A stretch of 64,000 nt of DNA, from contig CATXZD010000014.1 of assembly GCA_958403905.1 (NCBI GenBank), forward strand, positions 1-64,000. The letters run 5' to 3'. Both the position numbers and the translations under genes were made by a program. The notes beneath the pieces were generated by a model. It did not search any database. It saw only the letters and a program-made list of their open reading frames with translations, and was not told the origin of the DNA. How positions within the stretch are numbered: the first letter of the stretch is position 1; each line of letters opens with the position of its first letter. This stretch comes from an uncultured Ruminococcus sp. GTDB lineage: Bacteria > Bacillota > Clostridia > Oscillospirales > Acutalibacteraceae. Shown piece by piece: positions 45,326 through 52,584 of the stretch.

Positions 45326-45658
45326 ATGAATGATAAGGAAATTCTTTCAGCATTGTACGCAACAGTAGAAAACAGACGTGATAATCCAAAAGAGGGTTCT
45401 TACACCTGCTATCTTCTTGACAAAGGTATTGATAAAATACTCAAAAAGGTTGGCGAGGAATGCAGTGAAACAATAATTGCCGCTAAAAACGGCGATAACA
45501 GCGAAACAGTATATGAAATTTCTGATTTAATCTATCATCTGATGGTTATGATGGTTTCGCAGGGAATACCGCTTGACGATGTTTTAAAAGAACTTGACAA
45601 AAGAAGCGAAAAAACGGGAAATTTAAAGAATTTCCATGTTGTAGATAAAAATTCCTAA
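45326..45658 (+). CDS. hisE: Phosphoribosyl-ATP pyrophosphatase
   Basis: Removes pyrophosphate from PR-ATP; all-alpha NTP pyrophosphatase related to MazG. GSYTCYLLDKGIDKILKKVGEE-type sequence near residue 23 and the metal-binding EECSETIIAAK, then EISDLIYHLMVMM near 66. 110 residues. Last gene of the operon, closed by a strong terminator. Confidence 0.96.
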   Translation: MNDKEILSALYATVENRRDNPKEGSYTCYLLDKGIDKILKKVGEECSETIIAAKNGDNSETVYEISDLIYHLMVMMVSQGIPLDDVLKELDKRSEKTGNLKNFHVVDKNS

Positions 45659-45664
45659 TAAATT

Positions 45665-45694
45665 AGCCCTATGACAAATGTCATAGGGCTTTAA
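45665..45694 (+). terminator. terminator of the his operon
   Basis: AGCCCTATGACA and TGTCATAGGGCT form a perfect 12-pair stem over a 2-base loop (45665-45690), then TTTAAAT. It may also serve the convergent HPr-like gene. Confidence 0.88.
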
Positions 45695-45708
45695 ATAAAC
45701 TATGTATT

Positions 45709-45948
45709 TTATGCGTGTGCAGGAATAAATTTTGAAACAGCTTCTTTAAAGCTGTCATCAGGTTCATTTTCAAGAAGGAGTTCAAAAGGCTGTGAAACAT
45801 CAAGAGAAAAAACTCCTATAAGCGAATGAGCGTCTACAGTGTATTCGCCGCTTTTTATCATCATAAGCTGATTAGGGAAGTGAGCAAGGGTTTCAAAGAT
45901 TTCAATTAATCCGTTTTTGTTTTTTGCACAAATTGGCATAGAGAACAT
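45709..45948 (-). CDS. HPr-like protein lacking the catalytic His (Crh-like)
   Basis: A 79-residue protein aligned over its length with HPr of the PTS. The NGLIEIFETLA segment stands where HPr has the GLHARPA active site, so His-15 is replaced by Ile. The regulatory serine is kept in HSLIGVFSL (Ser-42, matching KSIMGVMSL of HPr). Bacillus Crh similarly lacks His-15 and keeps Ser-46, serving only in catabolite repression through HPrK and CcpA. ATG 45948 follows GAGGTG; GTG 45957 is part of that site. Single gene on the minus strand, convergent to hisE. Confidence 0.82.
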   Translation of the reverse strand: MFSMPICAKNKNGLIEIFETLAHFPNQLMMIKSGEYTVDAHSLIGVFSLDVSQPFELLLENEPDDSFKEAVSKFIPAHA

Positions 45949-45982
45949 AGAAATCACCTCAAAAATATTTATCTTTTAATAT

Positions 45983-46011
45983 ATATTATCATTAAATCTT
46001 GCGATAATCAA
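45983..46011 (-). promoter_or_regulatory. possible promoter of the HPr-like gene
   Basis: On the minus strand TTGATT (46006-46011), a 17-base spacer and TAATAT (45983-45988), about 35 bases before the start codon. Match to consensus is moderate. Confidence 0.42.
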
Positions 46012-46069
46012 CGATTATTTATGATTTAAATTATTTTCAACTATTTGAATAAAAAAGGATGAAATATCA

Positions 46070-47374
46070 ATGAATTTTAATATAGTTACACTCGGCTGTA
46101 AAGTCAATCAGTACGAATCACAGGCAATGCGTGAAGCTTTGCTGAAACATGGTTATATTCTGTCACAGGACAAAGAGAAAGCAGATATTACTATTATAAA
46201 CAGCTGTACCGTAACTTCTGTTAGCGACGCTAAAAATCGCAAGATTATCAGCAGAGTTCGTCGAACAAATCCTGACGGAATAATAGTGCTGACAGGATGT
46301 ATGCCGCAGGCATTTCCTGAAGAAACAAAGAATTTTAAAGATTGCGATATTGTGCTCGGAAACGCAAAGCGTGCAGAACTGATACCTGCACTTGAAAGGT
46401 ATTTTGCTGACAAACATTGTTTTGTAAATATTTCTCAACACCCCGTGAAAAATGAAAATTTTGAAAATCTTTCAGTTTCCTCGCTTGGTGAGCATACAAG
46501 AGCATTTATTAAGATTGAAGACGGCTGTAACCGCTTTTGCTCATACTGCATAATTCCGTATGCAAGGGGACGAGTTCGCTCAAAATCAATTGAGGATCTT
46601 AGGACAGAGGTCGAAAATATTGCTCAAAACGGTTACAAAGAAGTAGTTCTTGTAGGAATTAACCTTTCCGCCTATGGGCTCGGAGAGGATTTTGACCTTG
46701 CAGATGCAGTTGAAACTGCCTGTGCGGTTGAGGGAATCGAGAGAGTAAGACTTGGTTCAATAGAACCAGAACAGATGGATGACAGGCTTATTGCACGCCT
46801 ATCCGCACAGAAAAAGTTCTGTCCGCAGTTCCATTTATCGCTACAAAGCGGCTGTGATAAAACTTTAAAAGATATGAATCGTCACTATGACAGTGCTCAG
46901 TATGCACAAATAGTTAAAAATCTTCGCGAGTCCTTTGAAAATTCCTCAATGACTACTGATGTAATGGTTGGTTTTGCCGGTGAAAGCGAGGAAGATTTTT
47001 TGTCATCAATGGAGTTTGTAAAAAGCATAGGTTTTGCAAAGGTTCATGTTTTTCCGTATTCAATTCGTAAAGGAACAAAAGCGGCTGATTCACCGAATCA
47101 GGTTAGTCCTGCTGAAAAGGAGAGACGAGCTGCAATTATGGGCGGGATTGTTGAAAATTCTCGCTTTGAGTTCCTTAATTTACAGGTGGGCAGAGTGGAA
47201 AGTGTCCTTTTTGAGCGTATACGTCACGGTTATCTTGAAGGCTACACAAAGAATTATACTCCGGTTCATGTATTTTCAAGTGATAGTTCTATTTGTGGAA
47301 CGATTGCCGATGTAAAACTTATTTCTGCAGAAAAGGACTTCTGTGTAGGAGAATTAGTGCAGCAAATTTCTTAA
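46070..47374 (+). CDS. mtaB: tRNA methylthiotransferase MtaB
   Basis: Radical SAM methylthiotransferase that converts t6A37 to ms2t6A37 in tRNAs reading ANN codons. The N-terminal cluster cysteines are in LGCKVNQYES, NSCTVTSVSD and LTGCMPQ; the radical SAM motif is CNRFCSYC near residue 148; a TRAM domain is at the C-terminus. The LGCKVN start distinguishes MtaB from MiaB and RimO. 434 residues. Its end overlaps the convergent hydrolase gene by 21 bases. Confidence 0.94.
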   Translation: MNFNIVTLGCKVNQYESQAMREALLKHGYILSQDKEKADITIINSCTVTSVSDAKNRKIISRVRRTNPDGIIVLTGCMPQAFPEETKNFKDCDIVLGNAKRAELIPALERYFADKHCFVNISQHPVKNENFENLSVSSLGEHTRAFIKIEDGCNRFCSYCIIPYARGRVRSKSIEDLRTEVENIAQNGYKEVVLVGINLSAYGLGEDFDLADAVETACAVEGIERVRLGSIEPEQMDDRLIARLSAQKKFCPQFHLSLQSGCDKTLKDMNRHYDSAQYAQIVKNLRESFENSSMTTDVMVGFAGESEEDFLSSMEFVKSIGFAKVHVFPYSIRKGTKAADSPNQVSPAEKERRAAIMGGIVENSRFEFLNLQVGRVESVLFERIRHGYLEGYTKNYTPVHVFSSDSSICGTIADVKLISAEKDFCVGELVQQIS

Positions 47375-48586
47375 ATTCTGCATTTCCTTTCGGCTGTTAT
47401 CAGAAATAAGGCTGTTGTAGCTGTATATCATAAATCCTTTTGCTTTTTTGCAGTCTTTAATAATTTTATACTCATCAGCAAGAATATTGCTTGATTTTGC
47501 CCATGTGCCTTCGTCATTGTCAGTGCCTGCCTTGTAGCCTGCAAGACCTATGTAAAGATGAACGTTTTCGTCATAGTCAAGCGTGCTCCAGCTTTCAAGA
47601 GCGTCCTCAAATTCAAGCGCAGGATTTTCTGTGCTGAAATAGATTTGCGGACATATGTAATCAACAAATCCCCTGCAATTGCACCAGGATTTTACATCAG
47701 CATAAAGTTTTTGGTTATTATCAATATTTCCCTGCGGTGAAATACCGAATACAATATCATTGCTTTCAGAATGAATTGCTCTGTAAGTTTCGCAAATCAG
47801 CATGTTAACATTTGCAAGCCTCCAGTTATCAATGTTCATACTGTTCTTTTCGCCTACCTCCGAAACATAACTTTCATAGCTTTTATCGTCGCAGTTGCCT
47901 ATATCTTCCGGATAAAAATAATCGTCAAATTGAATACCGTCTATGTCGTAATTTTTCACTATTTCTATAACGCCGTCAATTATAAGCTCTCTTGCTTCTT
48001 TGTCAGATGGGTCAAGAATTATTCCGCTTTTTGTTGTTAATCCTAAGTTTTTATTTTTGACATACGGGTTATCGTCAGAAAGCTTATTTGGCGTTTCGTT
48101 CAGTGTTACTCTATAAGGATTAATCCAAGCATGAATGTGCAGACCGTGCTTTCTGCTTATCCGGCACATAATTTCCAATGGATCATATCCGGGACTTTTG
48201 CCTTGAGTTCCGGTCAGAATATGTGACCATGGGTAATATTCTGATTCATACAATGCGTCTCCGTAAGGTCTTACCTGAACAATTAGTGTATTTAGTCCGT
48301 AACCCTTACTGTTTTCGGCTATTTTTTCAAATTTATCACTGAAAGCTTGTTCGCTTTTATCGCTTTCATTTTCCATACTCAGTTCAATATATGAAATCCA
48401 TACACCCCTCATTTCGCCAAAGTTGACTGTATTTATTTCATCTTTTGTTGAATTGTTTGTTTCATCAATTGTACTTATTGTTTTTGAAACAGGGGACGGT
48501 TGTTTCCGATTGACGGAACTTACGGCTGTTACTCCTATTAGTATTGCGACTGAAAGTGCCAACGGTATCAGTTTTTTTATTTTCAA
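47354..48586 (-). CDS. secreted GHL10-type glycoside hydrolase-like protein
   Basis: Protein of the DUF187/GHL10 family (putative polysaccharide hydrolase, TIM barrel). An N-terminal hydrophobic segment (residues 6-24) is a signal peptide or membrane anchor. The motifs GVWISYIELSM, LIVQVRPYGDALYES, HIHAWINPYRV and GIQFDDYFYP (probable acid residues) follow in family order, and FGISPQGNID near residue 270. 410 residues from TTG 48586, eight bases after GGAGG. The substrate is unknown, perhaps peptidoglycan or wall glycan. It is divergent from the DUF1294 gene and shares its ribosome-site palindrome. Confidence 0.86.
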   Translation of the reverse strand: MKIKKLIPLALSVAILIGVTAVSSVNRKQPSPVSKTISTIDETNNSTKDEINTVNFGEMRGVWISYIELSMENESDKSEQAFSDKFEKIAENSKGYGLNTLIVQVRPYGDALYESEYYPWSHILTGTQGKSPGYDPLEIMCRISRKHGLHIHAWINPYRVTLNETPNKLSDDNPYVKNKNLGLTTKSGIILDPSDKEARELIIDGVIEIVKNYDIDGIQFDDYFYPEDIGNCDDKSYESYVSEVGEKNSMNIDNWRLANVNMLICETYRAIHSESNDIVFGISPQGNIDNNQKLYADVKSWCNCRGFVDYICPQIYFSTENPALEFEDALESWSTLDYDENVHLYIGLAGYKAGTDNDEGTWAKSSNILADEYKIIKDCKKAKGFMIYSYNSLISDNSRKEMQNLRNLLH

Positions 48587-48608
48587 AATATCATCCTCCG
48601 GAGCTTTT

Positions 48609-48893
48609 ATGAACACGTTTTTGATTATTCTTACAATATATCTGATTTTGATAAATTTAATATCTGTAATTGTTACTGCTTATGATAAGCGTTGCGCAGT
48701 GAAAAAGCGCTGGCGTGTCAAGGAAAGTACCCTTATGCTATTGTCAGTTTTAGGCGGAAGCGTAGGTATGTACATTACAATGCTTTTAATAAATCATAAG
48801 ACCAGGCATTTAAAATTTATGCTCGGAATACCGATAATATTAATAGTTCAGCTTGCGGCTGTAATCTATTTGTGTAATTCACTTGACTTTTAA
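48609..48893 (+). CDS. small DUF1294-type membrane protein
   Basis: A 94-residue protein with about three membrane segments. TAYDKRCAVKKRWRVKESTLML followed by GGSVGMYITMLLINHKTRH is the DUF1294 pattern. No function is established; some family members are fused to cold-shock domains. ATG 48609 with GGAG about 5 bases upstream; the in-frame upstream extension to 48423 is antisense to the hydrolase and is rejected. The rluD-like gene follows by 14 bases. Confidence 0.85.
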   Translation: MNTFLIILTIYLILINLISVIVTAYDKRCAVKKRWRVKESTLMLLSVLGGSVGMYITMLLINHKTRHLKFMLGIPIILIVQLAAVIYLCNSLDF

Positions 48894-48907
48894 TTTGGAG
48901 ATATTAT

Positions 48908-49777
48908 ATGTCTGAAAAACTTGAATTTATAGTTACGGATGAATATGACGGCAAAAAAGCAATTGCTTTTTTAAGAAAACACTGTAATTTATCTGCAAGA
49001 ATGATAACACAACTAAAACGAAAAAAAGACGGTATTTTGATGAATGGAAAAATTTTAAGAACAGTAGATTTTACGCAGGCAGGAAGCAGGGTGGAGATAG
49101 ATTTACCTGATGAAGAATCAGAAATTGTTCCCGTTGCAGGAAATCTTGATATTGTCTTTGAGGACGAACACATTATAATTGTAAATAAGCCTCCCTCAAT
49201 GCCTGTTCATCCCGTAAAGCAGCACCAAACTAACACCCTTGCAAATATAATTACTTATTATATGAAAAGCAGGGGAGAAAATTATGTTTTTAGAGCAGTT
49301 AATCGACTTGATAAGGATACCTCAGGGCTTGTACTGATTGCGAAAAACAAATTCTGTGCAAATGCCCTTAAAAATAAAGTTGATAAGAATTATTTTGCAT
49401 TTTGCCACGGGAAATTAGAATGCGGCGGTACAATAAGCAAGCCTATAGGATTAAAGGAAGATTCTAAAATTGTACGCTGTGTACTTAACAGCGGAACTCC
49501 GGCAATAACGCATTATAAAGTGTTGTCTGCAAACGAAGAAATTTCTTTCATTAAGCTTTGGCTTGAAACAGGAAAAACTCATCAGATACGTTGTCATATG
49601 TCGTCAATCGGACATCCTTTGCTTGGTGACGACCTGTACGGCGGCAGTCTTGAAATAATAAAACGTCAAACACTTCATTGCGGAGAGATGAAGTTTATTC
49701 ATCCTGTATATGGAAACGAATTATCAGTAAACTGCGAGCTTCCCGATGATATGCAAAAAATACTTGATACAATTTAA
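48908..49777 (+). CDS. RluA/RluD family pseudouridine synthase
   Basis: Isomerises uridine to pseudouridine in rRNA or tRNA. An N-terminal S4 domain (residues about 14-75) precedes the catalytic domain with FRAVNRLDKDTSGLVLIAKN (catalytic Asp near residue 138) and TGKTHQIRCHMSSIGHPLLGD near 220. 289 residues. Which uridine is modified cannot be read from sequence; RluD-like paralogues in Clostridia (YjbO/YlyB) are alternatives. A terminator follows. Confidence 0.93.
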   Translation: MSEKLEFIVTDEYDGKKAIAFLRKHCNLSARMITQLKRKKDGILMNGKILRTVDFTQAGSRVEIDLPDEESEIVPVAGNLDIVFEDEHIIIVNKPPSMPVHPVKQHQTNTLANIITYYMKSRGENYVFRAVNRLDKDTSGLVLIAKNKFCANALKNKVDKNYFAFCHGKLECGGTISKPIGLKEDSKIVRCVLNSGTPAITHYKVLSANEEISFIKLWLETGKTHQIRCHMSSIGHPLLGDDLYGGSLEIIKRQTLHCGEMKFIHPVYGNELSVNCELPDDMQKILDTI

Positions 49778-49787
49778 AATAATAAAT

Positions 49788-49824
49788 GAGGATTGACAGT
49801 TTTAGTTTCGTCAACCCTCTTTTG
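49788..49824 (+). terminator. terminator after the pseudouridine synthase
   Basis: GAGG and TTGAC pair with GTCAA and CCTC around a mismatch, followed by TTTT at 49820. It separates the gene from the regulator remnant. Confidence 0.75.
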
Positions 49825-49876
49825 TTAATATATTATAAAAATATTATTAATACGGTAAAAATTATAATTAAAACGC

Positions 49877-49907
49877 TTGACACGTTAGTCTACAAGTGAT
49901 AGACTAA
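49877..49907 (+). promoter_or_regulatory. promoter with BlaI-like operator
   Basis: TTGACA (49877-49882), 17 bases, TAGACT (49900-49905). Between and over them lies a perfect inverted repeat TTAGTCTA/TAGACTAA (49885-49892, 49900-49907) around CAAGTGA. It resembles the CTACANNTGTAG operator of BlaI/CopY repressors but with one extra A in the centre. The decayed gene downstream codes for exactly such a repressor. Confidence 0.7.
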
Positions 49908-49941
49908 AATTGTAAAATATTATGAGATTAGGTGGTGTAAA

Positions 49942-50263
49942 ATAAAAATACAAAGCTTGATGCAGTAGAATCGCATTTTGTGGATATTGTTTGGGAAAAT
50001 GAACCTATTGCAACGTCTGAACTTATTAAAATTTGCGAAAAAGAATTAAACTGAAAACGAACAAGTAGCTGTAAGAGTTTAATGACAATAATGATGCAGA
50101 TGATGATTGCGATAATTCAGTAAAATATGACAAAAATAGGTGATGCCTATGACGAAATTTATGAACAGATTGTTATTATGAAAGAGTAAATAGACAGCCC
50201 GAATCGTCTACAGAAGAAAAAGCATATCAATCCATGCCTGATTTACAGTGGGATTACGGTTGA
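49942..50263 (+). pseudogene. decayed BlaI/MecI family repressor plus unknown remnant
   Basis: After AGGTGG, a frame from about 49944 reads KNTKLDAVESHFVDIVWENEP followed by IATSELIKICEKELN, the N-terminal winged helix of BlaI/MecI repressors (family form ...IIWENEPISSRELVK...ELNWK). The start codon is broken (AT followed by A where ATG is expected, a one-base loss), the Trp after ELN is TGA (50052-50054), and the rest is frame-shifted. Further on another frame gives AYDEIYEQIVIMKE and then AYQSMPDLQWDYG before a stop (50261-50263), a tail I cannot assign. The stretch 49825-50284 otherwise shows no gene. Confidence 0.75.
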
Positions 50264-50284
50264 TATAATTGAAAGGAGAAATTT

Positions 50285-52450
50285 ATGAAAACTAAAAAAC
50301 ACAAAATTATAAAAATATCATCTTTATTTTTCGCAGTAATAATGCTGTTTTCAATCTTTGCCTGTGCACCGTTTACCGTGAGTGCAGCTGTGGAAGATGA
50401 TTATTCCTATAGTATACTTGAAGGCGAATATGCCGAAATTACAAGATACTATGGGGATGATAAAAATCTTGTAATACCTAATGAACTTGACGGTTATCCT
50501 GTTGTTTCAATCGGAAAACATGCATTTTATGAAGAGTCAATTGAAAGCGTACGTGTTCCTGACAATGTTATTATAATTGAGGACGGTGCATTTTTTGGTT
50601 GTGCAAAACTTAAGAATATTGTTTTACCAAATTCAGTGCTTTCTGTTGGTAGGAACGCTTTTGATAATACGAAATATTATTATACAGAGTCAAATTGGAA
50701 GAATAATGTTTTATACGTTGGTAAAGTGGCATGTACAATAAGAAATAGAAAAGTTAAAAGTATTTCTTTTGAACACGGTACAATAACCGTGGCTGAAAGA
50801 ATAGCCGAGCAGTGTAGAGAACTTACTTCACTCACAATCCCTGATACAGTAGTGAGTATAGGGGAAATGGCTGCTATGGACTGTCCAAAGCTGAAAGGTA
50901 TTACAATTCCTTATTCAACAGCTTTGATAGGCAATTATGCATTTGGTTTTTATACGGAAGATTATCAGGATTATCGCAGAATAAACGGATTCAAAGTAAC
51001 TGCTGCTAAGGATAGTCTCGGAAAATTATATGCAGATTATTATGGTTTTGATTTTGTTGACGGTAGTAATGCAAAATCTGTATCTATAAACAGAACGAGT
51101 CTTACTCTCGGTGTAGGGGAAGAATACACATTAATTAAAAAAATTACTCCCTCAAGTGGAGCAAATTATAGTTGGTCAAGTAGCAATTCATCTGTGGCAG
51201 AGGTAAATGGTCATGGTACAGTAAGAGCCAAAAAATCCGGTACAGCAACAATAACTGTTAAAACTGCAAACGGACTTTCAAAATCCTGCAAGGTAACGGT
51301 AAAATCAGCACCGTCCAGTATTAAAGTTAGTACAAGCAAATTGACTTTAGGTGTGGGTGAAGAATTTATAATTTCCGAAAGCACTAATTCAGGTTCATAT
51401 GCTTGGAGATTTAATTGGAGCAGCTCAAATACAAAGGTTGCAACGGTGGCAAAAACAAGCGGAAACAAGGCAAAAATTGTTGCTAAAGGAAACGGTACTG
51501 CTGATATTACCGTAAAAACCTATAATGGTAAGAGTGCAACCTGCAGAGTGACTGTAAAGTCAGCCCCGTCAAGTGTTGCTCTGAGTAATTCAAATATAAC
51601 TCTCGGCAAGGGAGAAACATTTATAATTTCGCAGTGTTCAAACAGCGGTTCTTATGCAAGAAACTTTACGTGGTCAAGCAGTAATTCAAAGGTTGCCACA
51701 ATTGAAAAGACAAGCGGCAATAAAGCAAAAATCACTGCAAAATCAAACGGAACAACAACAATTACATTCAAAACTTATAACGGTAAAACTGCAACGTGCA
51801 AGGTAAGCGTCAGGAATGCACCTTCGAGCGTAAAGACTAATCCTTCAAGTGTTATACTCGGTGTAGGCGAAACGTATATAGTATCGGAAAGCACCAACAG
51901 TGGAACTTATGCTAACGCAGATAACCTTAAGTGGAGCAGCACAAACACATCTGTGGCAACAGTAACAAAGGGAAGCGGAAATAAGGCTCAGATAACAGCA
52001 AAAGGAGTAGGCACAGCATATGTGAAGATTACGCTTTACAACGGTAAAACCGCTCAGTGCAAGGTAACGGTAAAGCCTGCACCAACAAGCGTTAAGCTGA
52101 ATAAAACTGAACTTATGCTAAAAACAGGTGAGCAAATTGTTATTTCCGAATCAACAAACAGTGGTTCATATGCAAATTCAGCTAATTTGAAATGGGAAAG
52201 CTCAGATTCAAGTGTTGCAGTTGTTACAAAGCCGGAAGGTAATAAAGCAATGATTACCGCAAAGGGAACAGGTGTTGCAGTAATAAAGCTTACAACATAT
52301 AACGGAAAAACATCTCTATGCACAGTTTATGTAAATAAGATAATAGATGATATACCGGAAGACCAAGTACAAGTTGGTTCATCGCCTGTAATCATTGATG
52401 ATGAAGCTGAATTAGTACGAGAAACAGTTCAGGCTGAAACTCAAGAATAA
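50285..52450 (+). CDS. surface protein with BspA-type LRR and five Big_2 domains
   Basis: Secreted or surface protein, 721 residues. A signal peptide (residues about 1-35, hydrophobic FFAVIMLFSIFA, cleavage near VSAAVE) is followed by a leucine-rich repeat region of the TpLRR/BspA type (about 42-240; for example LVIPNELDGYPVVSIG, LTSLTIPDTVVSIGE), then five bacterial Ig-like (Big_2) domains starting near residues 261, 342, 427, 512 and 600. No LPXTG, dockerin or SLH module is visible; the last 35 residues are acidic. Such proteins often bind host or matrix ligands; the target here is unknown. ATG follows AAAGGAG. Confidence 0.9.
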   Translation: MKTKKHKIIKISSLFFAVIMLFSIFACAPFTVSAAVEDDYSYSILEGEYAEITRYYGDDKNLVIPNELDGYPVVSIGKHAFYEESIESVRVPDNVIIIEDGAFFGCAKLKNIVLPNSVLSVGRNAFDNTKYYYTESNWKNNVLYVGKVACTIRNRKVKSISFEHGTITVAERIAEQCRELTSLTIPDTVVSIGEMAAMDCPKLKGITIPYSTALIGNYAFGFYTEDYQDYRRINGFKVTAAKDSLGKLYADYYGFDFVDGSNAKSVSINRTSLTLGVGEEYTLIKKITPSSGANYSWSSSNSSVAEVNGHGTVRAKKSGTATITVKTANGLSKSCKVTVKSAPSSIKVSTSKLTLGVGEEFIISESTNSGSYAWRFNWSSSNTKVATVAKTSGNKAKIVAKGNGTADITVKTYNGKSATCRVTVKSAPSSVALSNSNITLGKGETFIISQCSNSGSYARNFTWSSSNSKVATIEKTSGNKAKITAKSNGTTTITFKTYNGKTATCKVSVRNAPSSVKTNPSSVILGVGETYIVSESTNSGTYANADNLKWSSTNTSVATVTKGSGNKAQITAKGVGTAYVKITLYNGKTAQCKVTVKPAPTSVKLNKTELMLKTGEQIVISESTNSGSYANSANLKWESSDSSVAVVTKPEGNKAMITAKGTGVAVIKLTTYNGKTSLCTVYVNKIIDDIPEDQVQVGSSPVIIDDEAELVRETVQAETQE
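51068..52344 (+). repeat. five tandem Big_2 domain repeats
   Basis: About 255-base units within the surface-protein gene, each coding for the pattern LGVGExY...WSSSNxxVATV...GNKAxITAKGxGxAxIxxxTYNGK. Units 2 to 5 share the phrase SESTNSGSYA or near variants and are more alike than unit 1, which suggests internal duplication. Confidence 0.88.
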
Positions 52451-52456
52451 AAATAA

Positions 52457-52497
52457 GCCGACGAAAATGCAAAACAGCATTTCGTCGGCAATTTTTT
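52457..52497. terminator. bidirectional terminator
   Basis: GCCGACGAAAATGC pairs with GCATTTCGTCGGC (one bulge) and has TTTTTT on the plus side and a T-rich run on the minus side. It serves the surface-protein gene and, probably, the convergent membrane-protein gene. Confidence 0.88.
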
Positions 52498-52584
52498 GTT
52501 TTTAGCAGCATTAAATAGATTTTGAAAACAATTCCGGCAATACAAAATGTATGCCTGAATATTTTGCTTCGGTATTTATGTTTT

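Noticed and set aside
48423..48608. Upstream extension of the DUF1294 frame
   Set aside because: It is antisense to the GHL10 N-terminus, and the ribosome site and family pattern both place the start at 48609.
51068..52344. CRISPR-like or other noncoding repeat
   Set aside because: The periodicity is about 255 bases, diverged, and in frame; it is protein-domain duplication.
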